In this document: piece after piece, positions 42,247 to 51,413 of the stretch | How the letters are laid out: each line of letters opens with the position of its first letter | Position numbering within the stretch: position 1 is the stretch's first letter | Assembly: GCF_024623325.1 (NCBI RefSeq) | Contig: NZ_JANJZD010000018.1 | Coordinates: forward strand, 58,676 to 122,675 | Direction: 5' to 3' | Length of the DNA stretch: 64,000 bases | Source: Acetatifactor muris | GTDB taxonomy: Bacteria; Bacillota; Clostridia; Lachnospirales; Lachnospiraceae | The notes under the pieces: generated by a model | What the model was told of the DNA's origin: nothing | Seen by the model: the letters and a program-made list of their open reading frames with translations, nothing else | Database searches by the model: none | Translations under genes and position numbers: made by a program

Positions 42247-43674
42247 TTAAACAATTTTTAACACATACGCATATGTGCAAGGCCTGTTCGCAGGTGCTTT
42301 CACTTTCAGCGAATCACTGTTGCGTTTGAATTCAAGCGGCCTACTGCTCCCCAGCATAGATACGCCTTTAATCTCTCTCTGGCAGGGACCGCCCTCTCTC
42401 AGAGTACGAATCTGGAATTCTCCTTTCTCCGGCCAGCCCATTGCGATAGCGTATATTGTATCTCCATGGGTGGTAAAGCGGAAATCTTCAGCTGTCAGAG
42501 TCTCACTGTGTACATCCGCCGCTCCACCCTTCTTAATCTGTTCCTCAATCTTTGTTTTATCATAGTTCTCATCCTCCACAATAGTGGGACCTTCCGCTGC
42601 TATCGTATAAGGCCTGGTGGCATAAACTGCCTCGCCGTTTAAAGAAAGCCAGTCTCCCACTTTCTCCAGTATCGCCACCGCATCCGGATGGAAGCTGCCG
42701 TCCGCATATGGCCCCACATTCAGCAGCAGATTACCGTTTTTGGACACAATATCACAGAGCTGATGAATGATTCTCCCGGCAGATTTATACTTCGGATTCT
42801 GAACCATACACCAGGTAATATTGTCCTCCAGGCGATCGTCAGACTGCCATGGAAAAGATCTTGGACGGGAGAATTTTCCGCATTCAATATCATACACGCC
42901 GATATCTCCGGGAAAATCCTCCTGCTTATAGGTAATAATTCCCTCTTTCATCCCTCTCACCCGGTAATAATAATCCGCCATGGCATAGCGATAGTCTTCC
43001 CTGATAATGCAGGTGCGGCTGTCAAAATAAATCGCATCCGGCTCATATTTATCAATTACCTCATACACCTTATCCCGCCAGGTTCTGCAGAAGGCCTCAT
43101 CGGGATACCGGTATGGAATATAGCGGTTTGTCTCCAGGGGCAGCGCAGGCCCGTAATACACCTCATTGGCCGGATTATACACATCGGCCTCATTATCCGT
43201 GGACATAAACCAGCCCCAGAGCCACTGATGATGGAAAGTGGCAAGGGTACGGATTCCCTCTTTTCGAAATGCTTCCATGCATTCTCCCACTACATCCCGC
43301 TTCGGCCCGTAATTTACGCTGTTTATGGGATTCACACTGCTGTCCCACATGGAGAAATTGTCACAGTGCTCCGTCACAGGCCCTGCATACCTGGCTCCGG
43401 CACGCTTTGCCAGCCTTGCCCATTCCCCGGGATCAAACTTCTCTCCCTTCATCATAGGATAGAAATCTTTGTATCCAAAATCGTGCAGTTCTCCATAGGT
43501 TTCCACATGATATTTATTCTGTTCCAGACCGCCACAGTACATATTCCTGGAATACCATTCATTCTGATAAGCAGGCACACTGTAAGGCCCCCAGTGAAAA
43601 AACAGCCCAAACTTCGCATCCCGAAACCATTCCGGTACTTCTTTTTTCAGTTCGTCCCAATTTATCTGACCCAT
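42247..43674 (-). CDS. Alpha-L-fucosidase, GH29
   Basis: 475 residues. WFRDAKFGLFFHWGPYSVPAY near the N-terminus is the GH29 signature and DAIYFDSRT (about residue 225) carries the likely nucleophile Asp. EHCDNFSMWDSSVN and GNLLLNVGPYADG are further family motifs; the C-terminal part is a beta-sandwich. It removes alpha-fucose. No signal peptide, so it works on imported oligosaccharides. First of the second minus-strand enzyme block, reading away from 43674; the esterase gene lies 23 bp upstream on the same strand. Confidence 0.93.
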   Translation of the reverse strand: MGQINWDELKKEVPEWFRDAKFGLFFHWGPYSVPAYQNEWYSRNMYCGGLEQNKYHVETYGELHDFGYKDFYPMMKGEKFDPGEWARLAKRAGARYAGPVTEHCDNFSMWDSSVNPINSVNYGPKRDVVGECMEAFRKEGIRTLATFHHQWLWGWFMSTDNEADVYNPANEVYYGPALPLETNRYIPYRYPDEAFCRTWRDKVYEVIDKYEPDAIYFDSRTCIIREDYRYAMADYYYRVRGMKEGIITYKQEDFPGDIGVYDIECGKFSRPRSFPWQSDDRLEDNITWCMVQNPKYKSAGRIIHQLCDIVSKNGNLLLNVGPYADGSFHPDAVAILEKVGDWLSLNGEAVYATRPYTIAAEGPTIVEDENYDKTKIEEQIKKGGAADVHSETLTAEDFRFTTHGDTIYAIAMGWPEKGEFQIRTLREGGPCQREIKGVSMLGSSRPLEFKRNSDSLKVKAPANRPCTYAYVLKIV

Positions 43675-43697
43675 ATCTTCTCTCCTTTTTCCTTCTT

Positions 43698-45131
43698 CTA
43701 TTGTTCTTTCCTCAAAATCGGGTACCTGTAAAAGGACAGCGGCGGGAGAAATGTCACTTCATCGATTACAGGTATTTTCACCGGATCTGCCTGCCATGCA
43801 AATGACAGGAACGTTTCCCTGCCCGCTTCCCTTGCCAGCTCCAGATAAACATAATTCCGATCCTCTCTGTTAGCTCTTATGCTTAAAATCTCCACTTCTC
43901 CTTCGCTGTCCTCCAGGGTGAATCCACTGTCCTTCCCCAGACCGGAGGCAATCTGCAGGCAGTTTTTCACATGGTCAAAGCAAAGCTTCAGCCAGATACC
44001 GGTCAGTTTCATTGCCTTCTTCTCTTCCTCCATAACTCTCTGTACCGTACTCAAAGAAGGAGCCTCATATTCCTCCCCTCCCGCCAGTACATGGACACAC
44101 TGCTTCGCCAGCTTTTTCCCAAGAGCCACACTGGAAGGCGCATTGTTGTGAATACCGTCACACAACCCTAAATTCGTGGTAGACAGCACATGAACATTCG
44201 GAATCTCCAAAGCCGCCCGCCGCTGAGCATCCCGAACCATTCCCCAGCACACGTCATTGATTCCGTTAATCTGACGATTCAATTGCATGGTAAATATGGG
44301 AATCTCATAGCCCAGATCCCGACGGAGCGCTTCCGCATAATCTCTGAAATGCTTCAGATACTGTGCCGCCTGCTCCGGCTCTGTATCGGAACACCCCTGG
44401 TACCAGAGAACTCCGGCATATTTTCCCCCTGTCATATATATACGGTTCAACATATTCTGATACAAGTCACCTGTCTCCGGCATCCAGCGGCTTATGGGAG
44501 AGCCTCCCATGGAAGTCTGGACCAGCCCCACGGGTCTTCCTGTGAGTTCGTAATAGGTCCTGCCGAAGGTCAGATACGGCGATACCCCTGGAATTCCCAT
44601 TTCCTCATTGGGCAGGGCTCCGCCGAATGTACTCTCATTCATGGGATGACTGGCAAGATCCCATTTGCCTCTGTTCCTGAATAAATGTACACATATATGG
44701 GAAGGATCTTCACAGAAATCCCTGCCGTATCCGGCGGAATTGGATTGTCCCGCTATTATAAAGAGATCTCCCACTCCCAGATGCAGCACACAGTCCCCAC
44801 GGTAAAGCCAGGTAAGATTGGGAACGGTACTCCTGGTCTCAAGGCTGGTCTCTATCCTGTAGAGCCCTCCTTCCGGAATCCTGAGCACAGTCTCAAAGCT
44901 GCCCGTAAAGTTCTCTCCAGCATCAATTACATCAGCCATGGTCCAGGGAATTACGGTCATATTATCGCTCTCCCGCATTACTCTCACCATCGGGACTGCC
45001 TGGGCCACCCCCACATTGATGGCAGCCGGATGTACCTGATAAGTCCCTTTCAGCTTCACCTGTGCACTTCCCTTTTCCTGCTGTAGAATCTCCCAGTCTT
45101 CCGGAGCTGATATCAAATTTACTCCATGCAT
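43698..45131 (-). CDS. Sialate O-acetylesterase-like carbohydrate esterase
   Basis: 477 residues. The SGNH domain contains LFIIAGQSNSAGYG (nucleophile Ser in the QSN block) and CDGIHNNAPSS with the His of the catalytic set; the beta-rich ends (MHGVNLISAPEDWEILQQ; PLSFYRYPILR) are as in family members. Proteins of this type remove O-acetyl groups from sialic acid or from plant polysaccharides. Cytoplasmic by lack of a signal. Located between the GH29 and the BKACE genes, it fits degradation of an acetylated glycan. Confidence 0.88.
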   Translation of the reverse strand: MHGVNLISAPEDWEILQQEKGSAQVKLKGTYQVHPAAINVGVAQAVPMVRVMRESDNMTVIPWTMADVIDAGENFTGSFETVLRIPEGGLYRIETSLETRSTVPNLTWLYRGDCVLHLGVGDLFIIAGQSNSAGYGRDFCEDPSHICVHLFRNRGKWDLASHPMNESTFGGALPNEEMGIPGVSPYLTFGRTYYELTGRPVGLVQTSMGGSPISRWMPETGDLYQNMLNRIYMTGGKYAGVLWYQGCSDTEPEQAAQYLKHFRDYAEALRRDLGYEIPIFTMQLNRQINGINDVCWGMVRDAQRRAALEIPNVHVLSTTNLGLCDGIHNNAPSSVALGKKLAKQCVHVLAGGEEYEAPSLSTVQRVMEEEKKAMKLTGIWLKLCFDHVKNCLQIASGLGKDSGFTLEDSEGEVEILSIRANREDRNYVYLELAREAGRETFLSFAWQADPVKIPVIDEVTFLPPLSFYRYPILRKEQ

Positions 45132-45188
45132 AATTTCTGCCTTTCTTTTTTCTTATAATTTCAATCTGCGTCATTTATGAATTTCGAA

Positions 45189-45998
45189 TTATCCCTTCTT
45201 CCTGGGAAGCGTACGCATGATCTTCCTTGCTTCCTCCGGCGTCGCCTCCTCCAGATCCATGGCGCGGATCAAGGATACCAGCTTTTCCACTTCCTGATAA
45301 TTATAGGCAGCTTCCTTTTTCGGTGCCAGATACCTGCTGTCCTCAAAGCCTATGCGGACCACCGCGGCCCCCATGGCAATGGCCGCGGCAAGAAATTCCC
45401 AGTTATCCCTCCCATAATGGGTGACTCCCCAAATCGCATCGGGAGGCACTGCAGCACGAAAAGCAGTGAGACATTCCATATTGGGCTGCATCCCCCCTTT
45501 ATGTCCAAATACCAGATTATAAAGCACGGGATTCCTGTAGGGCACCTGTTCTTTCGTCATCCGGATATTATAAATCATACCGATATCAAAAACCTCAATC
45601 TCCGGAATAATCCCCCTTTCATACACGGCTCCGGCACAGTAGCGGATATCCTCAAAGCTGTTGATATAGACCGCTTCCCCCAGGTTGGTAGTACCCCCGT
45701 TTAAGGAAGCGCTCTCCACCCTCCAATAGTCCAGAGGTCTGCAACGCTGCTCAATATTCATATCCGACACACCCCCGGTGGAAGCCTGAATTACCAGATC
45801 AGTCCTTTCGGCAATTCTCTCAAAAGTATCCACCAGCTCAGCAGTATCCGGCGTCAGCGTGCCGTCCGGACGCCTGCAATGCAAATGGCACATGGCGGCG
45901 CCTGCTTCAGCCGATTTTACCACATCTTCCACCAGAGCTTCCTTATTCACAGGTTTCCCGGCTTCCACCGGTGCCAGGGATATAATCACTTTTCTCAT
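45189..45998 (-). CDS. BKACE-family beta-keto acid cleavage enzyme
   Basis: 269 residues from ATG 45998; the open frame reaches 46064. IISLAPVEAGKP, the zinc site CHLHCRRPDG, VIQASTGG and EIEVFDIGMIYN mark the 3-keto-5-aminohexanoate cleavage family, which condenses a beta-keto acid with acetyl-CoA to give acetoacetate and a new CoA ester. Original members act in lysine fermentation, but many paralogues use other keto acids. Inside a sugar locus next to a four-carbon acid-sugar kinase, a role in the breakdown of an acid sugar is likely; substrate unknown. Confidence 0.85.
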   Translation of the reverse strand: MRKVIISLAPVEAGKPVNKEALVEDVVKSAEAGAAMCHLHCRRPDGTLTPDTAELVDTFERIAERTDLVIQASTGGVSDMNIEQRCRPLDYWRVESASLNGGTTNLGEAVYINSFEDIRYCAGAVYERGIIPEIEVFDIGMIYNIRMTKEQVPYRNPVLYNLVFGHKGGMQPNMECLTAFRAAVPPDAIWGVTHYGRDNWEFLAAAIAMGAAVVRIGFEDSRYLAPKKEAAYNYQEVEKLVSLIRAMDLEEATPEEARKIMRTLPRKKG

Positions 45999-46047
45999 CT
46001 TAAGCCTGCCTCTCTTCCTTATCCTGATTCTGTCTGCCGCCTTTTTG

Positions 46048-47568
46048 CTACGCCAGCATCTCAACTATTTTTCTCAGAGTATCCTCATCCCCCACATTCC
46101 CGGGAAAGATAATATAAGAAAGTCCCGGAAAACGGCTCTCCGGCCCGGTTCTCCACACCGGAATGCCAGGCTGTACCTGCCCTGATACCAATGCTTTTTT
46201 CACTTTCAGAGCCTTTGTCCCCACATCGCTGGATGTAATTCCTCCTTTCGCAATCAGAAATCTTGGTTTCCGATGAAGCCCCTCGATTACAGCCGTCACC
46301 GCATCGGAAATATTGACCGACAGGCGCAGAAGCGCTTCCCTGGACATTCCCTCCGGCGCAAGCAGTGTCCGGCTGGTATACACCACTGCAGTTTTCCCCT
46401 GGGACATGACTTTTTCGGCTTTTACAATCATACGTTTGGTCTCTGCTTCCAGGCCGCCTTTCTCAAAGCAGGCTTTCACTCGAAATTCCAGAAATTCCAG
46501 CCCTGTTCGGATTCCTCCTTCCTCTCCCGCCCTTTTCAGAGCTTCCAGCTGCATGGTGGTTTTCTTCACATGAGACCCCACCAGTACAATGCCGCCGTAA
46601 TGGGCATTATGCTCCGTTTCCTGCCCACAGTTACTCAGCCCATCCTCCACCTGTCCATTTCCGGCATGAGAAACCTCATCCCTCCACAGATCTTTCGCTG
46701 TCAGCAGCGGAATCGTACTCACGTTTCCCAGCACTTTTGGCACCGCGGCGGCACAGCGGATCAGGAAGCGCTTTCCGGCCTTCATGGCCCTCAAAAGGCA
46801 GGTAGCGAACACCTCCACATCGCTCTCCACAATGGCATCCACCACCACCGGCCGGAACCCCTGCGTCTCCATGAGCAGTTGGGTGATTCTGTCATATGCT
46901 CCGGTGCGCAGCAGGGCAAGGGAAATCAGAATAGTATCCTCCTGCCGGTATTTTCCCCCGCTTTTTTCCTCCGCATAGGCGGCCAGATGGGAGGAAGAAT
47001 AGCCAAAAGTCTTATCCCCGGCAAATTCTGTCTGGCCGGCGGGAACCAGGCTGTCTCCTTCTCTCACATAATGCACTCCCTCTATGGTAAATCTTCCGCC
47101 CTCTCGAAAAAAGGGGCAGAGAATCTGTCCATGGATTTCTTTTCCGGTCTCTTCCTCCAGCACATTCTTCAGTGTCTCCAGCTCCAGGGGATAATGCCCC
47201 CGCAGGGTGGAATCCCCTCTGGAAACCAGCAGGAACTCCTTTCCCGTCTCCCCGGCCGCCTTTACAAGTCGGCGGGCCAGATTTTTATGTTCTTCCTCTG
47301 TCTTCCCGGCGGTAAAGCTTCTGGAATTGGTCAGAATGAAGAACATGCTGTTCTCCTCCTCCAGTCCCTGTCTCAGGCTTTCCAGACTCCAATCGGTATA
47401 GACATGGACTCCGTGGACCGTCTGCACTCCCGTGGGATCGTCATCCAGCACCACAATCTTTGACCGGAAATCCCGATATTCCTCCAGATATTTTTTATGT
47501 ACGGCTGCCGCGTCCGACGCCGGATATTCCTCCAGCGCCGAAAGCGGAAGCTTTTTGAATTGTTCCAC
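46048..47568 (-). CDS. Four-carbon acid sugar kinase (OtnK/DUF1537 family)
   Basis: 506 residues from a GTG with GAGGAGC upstream. The N-terminal DUF1537 sugar-binding domain has VVLDDDPTGVQTVHGVHVY and RGDSTLRGHYPLE; the C-terminal nucleotide-binding domain has IAKGGITSSDVGTKALKV. Family members phosphorylate 3-oxo-tetronate or 4-hydroxy-threonate-like acids (OtnK, DtnK). No OtnC aldolase or LtnD dehydrogenase is seen beside it; the BKACE gene 50 bp downstream takes that position. Confidence 0.88.
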   Translation of the reverse strand: MEQFKKLPLSALEEYPASDAAAVHKKYLEEYRDFRSKIVVLDDDPTGVQTVHGVHVYTDWSLESLRQGLEEENSMFFILTNSRSFTAGKTEEEHKNLARRLVKAAGETGKEFLLVSRGDSTLRGHYPLELETLKNVLEEETGKEIHGQILCPFFREGGRFTIEGVHYVREGDSLVPAGQTEFAGDKTFGYSSSHLAAYAEEKSGGKYRQEDTILISLALLRTGAYDRITQLLMETQGFRPVVVDAIVESDVEVFATCLLRAMKAGKRFLIRCAAAVPKVLGNVSTIPLLTAKDLWRDEVSHAGNGQVEDGLSNCGQETEHNAHYGGIVLVGSHVKKTTMQLEALKRAGEEGGIRTGLEFLEFRVKACFEKGGLEAETKRMIVKAEKVMSQGKTAVVYTSRTLLAPEGMSREALLRLSVNISDAVTAVIEGLHRKPRFLIAKGGITSSDVGTKALKVKKALVSGQVQPGIPVWRTGPESRFPGLSYIIFPGNVGDEDTLRKIVEMLA

Positions 47569-47715
47569 ACGCTCCTCATTTCTGCACCGTTTTCGTGCCT
47601 CTCATTTTTCCGATTCTTTTCCGCCGGCATCTTCCCGTTTTCCGTTATGCCGCCCGAGCGATTTTTCTGACTTTTCATCTCCCTATCCGACTGTCCGGAC
47701 GGCGCGCCAGCAGTA

Positions 47716-49713
47716 TCACACGCTCTGCACATCCGTTACGGGAATCCAGATCCGCATCTCGTCCAGCCCTCTGTTATCCCAGGCAAAATAGGGAATGAGT
47801 CTCACCGGTATTTTGTCATATCCGCTGTTTACATAATCCCTGTACAGCGCTTCCCCGGGCTCCTCCTCTCCGGGCAGACTCCTGCGCTTCAGGAAATCGC
47901 CCTTCATGGAAAGTACCGTCCTGCCACCGATGCCAAATTCCTCCGGCTCCAGACGGATGTCCGATGGAATCAGCAGCTCGTCCAGGGTTTCGATATCCGC
48001 ATCCATCCCTTCTACGCAGTACACAAGGGGGCCACGCTCCACGGCCACCTGATTCACGTCCTCCTCCACCATGGCGTGGGCACAGGTCAGCCTGGCTTCC
48101 ATGCAGAAGTCCAGCAGCACTTCCGTCTCCTCCGGCTGCCGGATGCGGACGGTCTGCCAGGTTCCCGCCTGAGCCCGGCTCAGATTCTGTGCATCGGTCG
48201 CCGCAGCTTCCCCCCATTTCTTTATCGTAATCTTCCCCTTTCTCACCCAGGCCGGAATTCTCAGATGAAGGTCAAATTCCGCCCCGCCTTCCACGCTTTG
48301 TGTCTCAAAGGTAAAACGGATCTTTCCATCGTACGGATAATCCGTCTCCTGTACAATGGTCACAGATTTCCCGGAAAATGCGGCTTTCGCTCTGTTTCTT
48401 CCGTATAATACGGTATAAATTCCGCATTCATCCACGGCATAGGAATACTCGCTCAGCTGAGAGAGAAGTCTGGCCAGATTGGGAGGACAGCAATAACTCA
48501 GGATATACTCTGCCCTCTCCTGTCCCCATATCAGCTCATAAGGCAGCTCATGAGCTCTCCGCAGCATATTTTCGTAAAAAAACTTCTTTCCGTCCATACT
48601 GATGCCTGCCATATTCACATTGAGCACCATGCGTTCCAGCACATCCGCATACTCCGCCTTTTTCTCCAGACAGAGCATTCTCCAGGCCCAGTACACACCG
48701 CCCACAGAGGCGCAGGTTTCGTTATAGGCCGTCACATTGGGAAGCTGATATTCGTATCCGTAGGCCTGATGCACCAGCTGGTGCTTGAAGAAATATCCAT
48801 AGGGAGAAGCACCGTTATACAGTGCGCCGCAGCCCCCCGTAATATAGAGTTTCTGCGTCACCAGACTCTTCCATACCTTATGAAGCACCTCCGTGAGCTC
48901 CGGGTCCGCCTCCTCCAGACACAGATCCGCCACGCCGGCGTAGAGATAATTTGCCCTCACCGCATGGCCAATGATCTTTTCATGCTTCCTGAGAGGAATG
49001 CTGTCCTGGTTATCATCCATGCCCTCCTTCACGGAATCCCTGAGCGCTATGGCCTTCTTCAGAAGATCCAGATATTTTCTCTCGCCCGTGGTGCGGTACA
49101 TCTCCGCCAGTCCCATATAGTGGGAGGGACATACGGCGGTCTGCACTTCCCCGTTTTTCTCCGCATCCCCGTACAGATTCTTCAGATAGTCCGCGGCTCC
49201 CCCGGCAATTCGCAGAAAGCTGTTCCGGCCTGTGAGTCTGTAATACAGACAGGCCGAGGTAAACAGATGTCCGAAATTATATACCTCAAAATCATTGATA
49301 TCTCCCAGGCGTACGGCCTTTCCGCTCCTCTCCCCGATGATCTGTTTGGTAGAGATGTAACCGTCTGCCTGCTGCGCTCTCCCAATCAGGGCGATATATT
49401 CCTCCAGACGGTCCAGAAGCGCTTTGTCCTCCCTGCGCACGGCGGTGTAAACCGCAGCCTCCATCCATTTGTAAAAATCTCCGTCGCCGAAAACCGTACC
49501 GTCGAATTCACCCTCGGCTTCTCCTGCCGCTATCTTAAAATTTTCCAGCACATGGCTGATATCTTTGCTCTCAAACATCCTCTGCAGATGGGGTACCGTG
49601 AAATCCGCACAGGTGTCGAAGCGCTCCTTATAAAAGCCTCCTGTCCATTCCACATCCGCAAAGGGAAGACCCCACAGCTTCGCGTTGCCTGATTTTCTCG
49701 TATCCGTTACCAT
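47716..49713 (-). CDS. Beta-L-arabinofuranosidase, GH127
   Basis: 665 residues from ATG 49713 with GGAGGCGG upstream. An alpha/alpha barrel with NETCASVGGVYWAWRM (Glu and Cys of the zinc site) and SYCCPPNLARLL, where the paired Cys supply the nucleophile and a zinc ligand, is diagnostic of GH127. It removes beta-L-arabinofuranose, known from extensin and rhamnogalacturonan-II side chains. Cytoplasmic. It precedes the acid-sugar kinase with a 147-bp gap in which I see no gene. Confidence 0.92.
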   Translation of the reverse strand: MVTDTRKSGNAKLWGLPFADVEWTGGFYKERFDTCADFTVPHLQRMFESKDISHVLENFKIAAGEAEGEFDGTVFGDGDFYKWMEAAVYTAVRREDKALLDRLEEYIALIGRAQQADGYISTKQIIGERSGKAVRLGDINDFEVYNFGHLFTSACLYYRLTGRNSFLRIAGGAADYLKNLYGDAEKNGEVQTAVCPSHYMGLAEMYRTTGERKYLDLLKKAIALRDSVKEGMDDNQDSIPLRKHEKIIGHAVRANYLYAGVADLCLEEADPELTEVLHKVWKSLVTQKLYITGGCGALYNGASPYGYFFKHQLVHQAYGYEYQLPNVTAYNETCASVGGVYWAWRMLCLEKKAEYADVLERMVLNVNMAGISMDGKKFFYENMLRRAHELPYELIWGQERAEYILSYCCPPNLARLLSQLSEYSYAVDECGIYTVLYGRNRAKAAFSGKSVTIVQETDYPYDGKIRFTFETQSVEGGAEFDLHLRIPAWVRKGKITIKKWGEAAATDAQNLSRAQAGTWQTVRIRQPEETEVLLDFCMEARLTCAHAMVEEDVNQVAVERGPLVYCVEGMDADIETLDELLIPSDIRLEPEEFGIGGRTVLSMKGDFLKRRSLPGEEEPGEALYRDYVNSGYDKIPVRLIPYFAWDNRGLDEMRIWIPVTDVQSV

Positions 49714-49781
49714 TGTCCGCCTCCATTGTCTTTTTCCCATTCCTTCTTTGTATCAAATTGTCGTCACATGGCCGCGCTGTC

Positions 49782-50459
49782 TCAGCGTCCCCGGAGTCCT
49801 CTGCGCTCCAGCGCCTTCCTCAGCTCAATGGCACCGAACCTGGGGCTGGAGAGGGTGGGAATTCCCAGCTTCCGGCTGATATCCTCCTCCACATAGGCCA
49901 TGGAGCCCTGGGCGAGAAGAATCACATCCGCCGCTTCCCTCACCTGTGCCGCTTTATCCAGCAGGAGCTTCCTGAACTGTTCCTGATCCAGGCCAAAAGC
50001 GCCGTTGATAAGTCCGTCCACCGTCTTCACATGCCGTCCCATTTCCCTTGCCACGCGCAACACCGTATTCTTCGTGGGCGCCAGCGTGGTGGGCAGAGTG
50101 GCCAGCACCGCAATCCGGCTCCCCAGGCGCACCGCCTCCCGACACATTTCCTCGTCGATTCTCACGATGGGCACCCCGATATATGCCGCGGCAGTCTGCA
50201 TGCAGTCCGCCACCTCCCCCACAGAGGAACAGATATTCAATATGGCGTCCGCCCCCTGCGACACGGCGTCCATATACATGGCAATCAGATCCGCTGCCGC
50301 CTTGGGCGTCACATATCCCGCATCCCTGACGGCCTGCAGAATTCCGGGATTCTGCAGGCTCAGAATCTCCGCTTCCTCCCCGATATTTTTTCTCACCTCG
50401 CGATTTACAAGCTCGATCAGTTCCGGCGTGGTGCTGGTGTACACAAGTGCTGCTTTCAT
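49782..50459 (-). CDS. Asp/Glu racemase-superfamily protein lacking one catalytic Cys
   Basis: 225 residues. The fold is that of Asp/Glu/hydantoin racemases: ALVYTSTTPELIEL, the first Cys site in LNICSSVGEVAD, and VILLAQGSMAYVEED where the second catalytic Cys is usually found (here AQGS, no Cys). Racemases in this superfamily need both Cys residues; decarboxylases and isomerases need one. So the enzyme probably is not a two-base racemase and may act on an alpha-hydroxy or malonate-like acid. It is the outermost gene of the block and may belong to the acid-sugar pathway. Confidence 0.75.
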   Translation of the reverse strand: MKAALVYTSTTPELIELVNREVRKNIGEEAEILSLQNPGILQAVRDAGYVTPKAAADLIAMYMDAVSQGADAILNICSSVGEVADCMQTAAAYIGVPIVRIDEEMCREAVRLGSRIAVLATLPTTLAPTKNTVLRVAREMGRHVKTVDGLINGAFGLDQEQFRKLLLDKAAQVREAADVILLAQGSMAYVEEDISRKLGIPTLSSPRFGAIELRKALERRGLRGR

Positions 50460-50545
50460 AATTTTGTATCTCCTTCCATACCAGGTCTTTTTAAGACAGT
50501 CGCATTTCTTCTGTCAGGATCCCATTGAAGTTTTCCTGTATATCA

Positions 50546-50589
50546 AAAGACGGCGTCGGGAACTAATCATTAGTACCGACACCGTCTTT
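50546..50589 (-). terminator. Terminator of the XRE-PIN operon
   Basis: A long hairpin (AAAGACGG 50546-50553 with CCGTCTTT 50582-50589, then GTCGG with CCGAC, and an inner ACTAAT/ATTAGT stem) ends in TTTT on the minus strand. It lies about 175 bp after the PIN gene stop at 50764 and before the racemase-like gene. The 305-bp gap holds no other clear feature. Confidence 0.75.
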
Positions 50590-50763
50590 CGAATCTCGCT
50601 TTTCCCTGTCTTCATTATAATTTCTGAACCCGGGAAAAAACATATGAAATACACAGAGATTTATGCAAATTTGTTAGATATTCCAGATTTGTCTATCGCT
50701 TTCGTCACATTTCAGCTCTTTCTCCAGCCACATGAGCGGACATCCCTTTTTGCATCGTTTCAC

Positions 50764-51411
50764 TTATACCACCTGTCGAAGTCTTGTGTATATCTCCAGC
50801 CCTCTTTTCCTTCCAAACTGCTTGATTGTGTCCAGATACAGCAGGCGGTTTCCCTTCCTGCCCTTCACAATATTGACAATCTGACCAAGCAGTTCCTTAT
50901 AGGCTGTATCTGCAAAACAGGCCTCCAGTTCATGTCGAATCCGCAACTGCTCCTCATAGCACTTGTATTGAGTTTCCAGGTTAACTTCCCGCAATTTCTC
51001 ACAAATCAGCTTACGCCGCTCACTGGCCTCGTCAGATACCAGGATGCACTGTTCAATATCGGCCTGAACCACCACCTTCTGCGCAGGTGTGACACAATTC
51101 TTCCAATAATCGCGTACTGCGTGGTATCCTTTATCGTTGCTCACTATGGCTACTGTTCCCTGGTATCCACTCCCAAATAACGCTCCCGTTTTGGAAGTAA
51201 TATAAAAATCCAGGGCATTTTTCCCGGTATTCTTCAGACGGCAGATATCCAGAATGCTTCCCGCATCCATAATCTGCTGCAGCTTTCCACACTCCACTTT
51301 CAGACAGGACTGACTGTAAAATATAGTCACACAATCTTCAGCAGACAGGTATTCTGCCCCCTGCAGCCCTCTGCTCCTTGTGTTCTCCAGATCAATCATA
51401 AAATGAAACAT
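50764..51411 (-). CDS. PIN-like domain ribonuclease-like protein
   Basis: 215 residues from ATG 51411, two bases after the XRE gene stop; an open extension exists to 51474. FHFMIDLENTRSRG (first acidic site), ALDFYITSKTG (second acidic site) and TVAIVSNDKGYHAV (third, SNDKG) form the acidic set of a PIN/NYN-like nuclease domain (the PF18475-type 'PIN-like'). The C-terminal 90 residues are helical and basic. It is coupled with an XRE-type DNA-binding gene. It probably cuts RNA, target unknown; I do not call it a toxin. Confidence 0.7.
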   Translation of the reverse strand: MFHFMIDLENTRSRGLQGAEYLSAEDCVTIFYSQSCLKVECGKLQQIMDAGSILDICRLKNTGKNALDFYITSKTGALFGSGYQGTVAIVSNDKGYHAVRDYWKNCVTPAQKVVVQADIEQCILVSDEASERRKLICEKLREVNLETQYKCYEEQLRIRHELEACFADTAYKELLGQIVNIVKGRKGNRLLYLDTIKQFGRKRGLEIYTRLRQVV

Positions 51412-51413
51412 GT

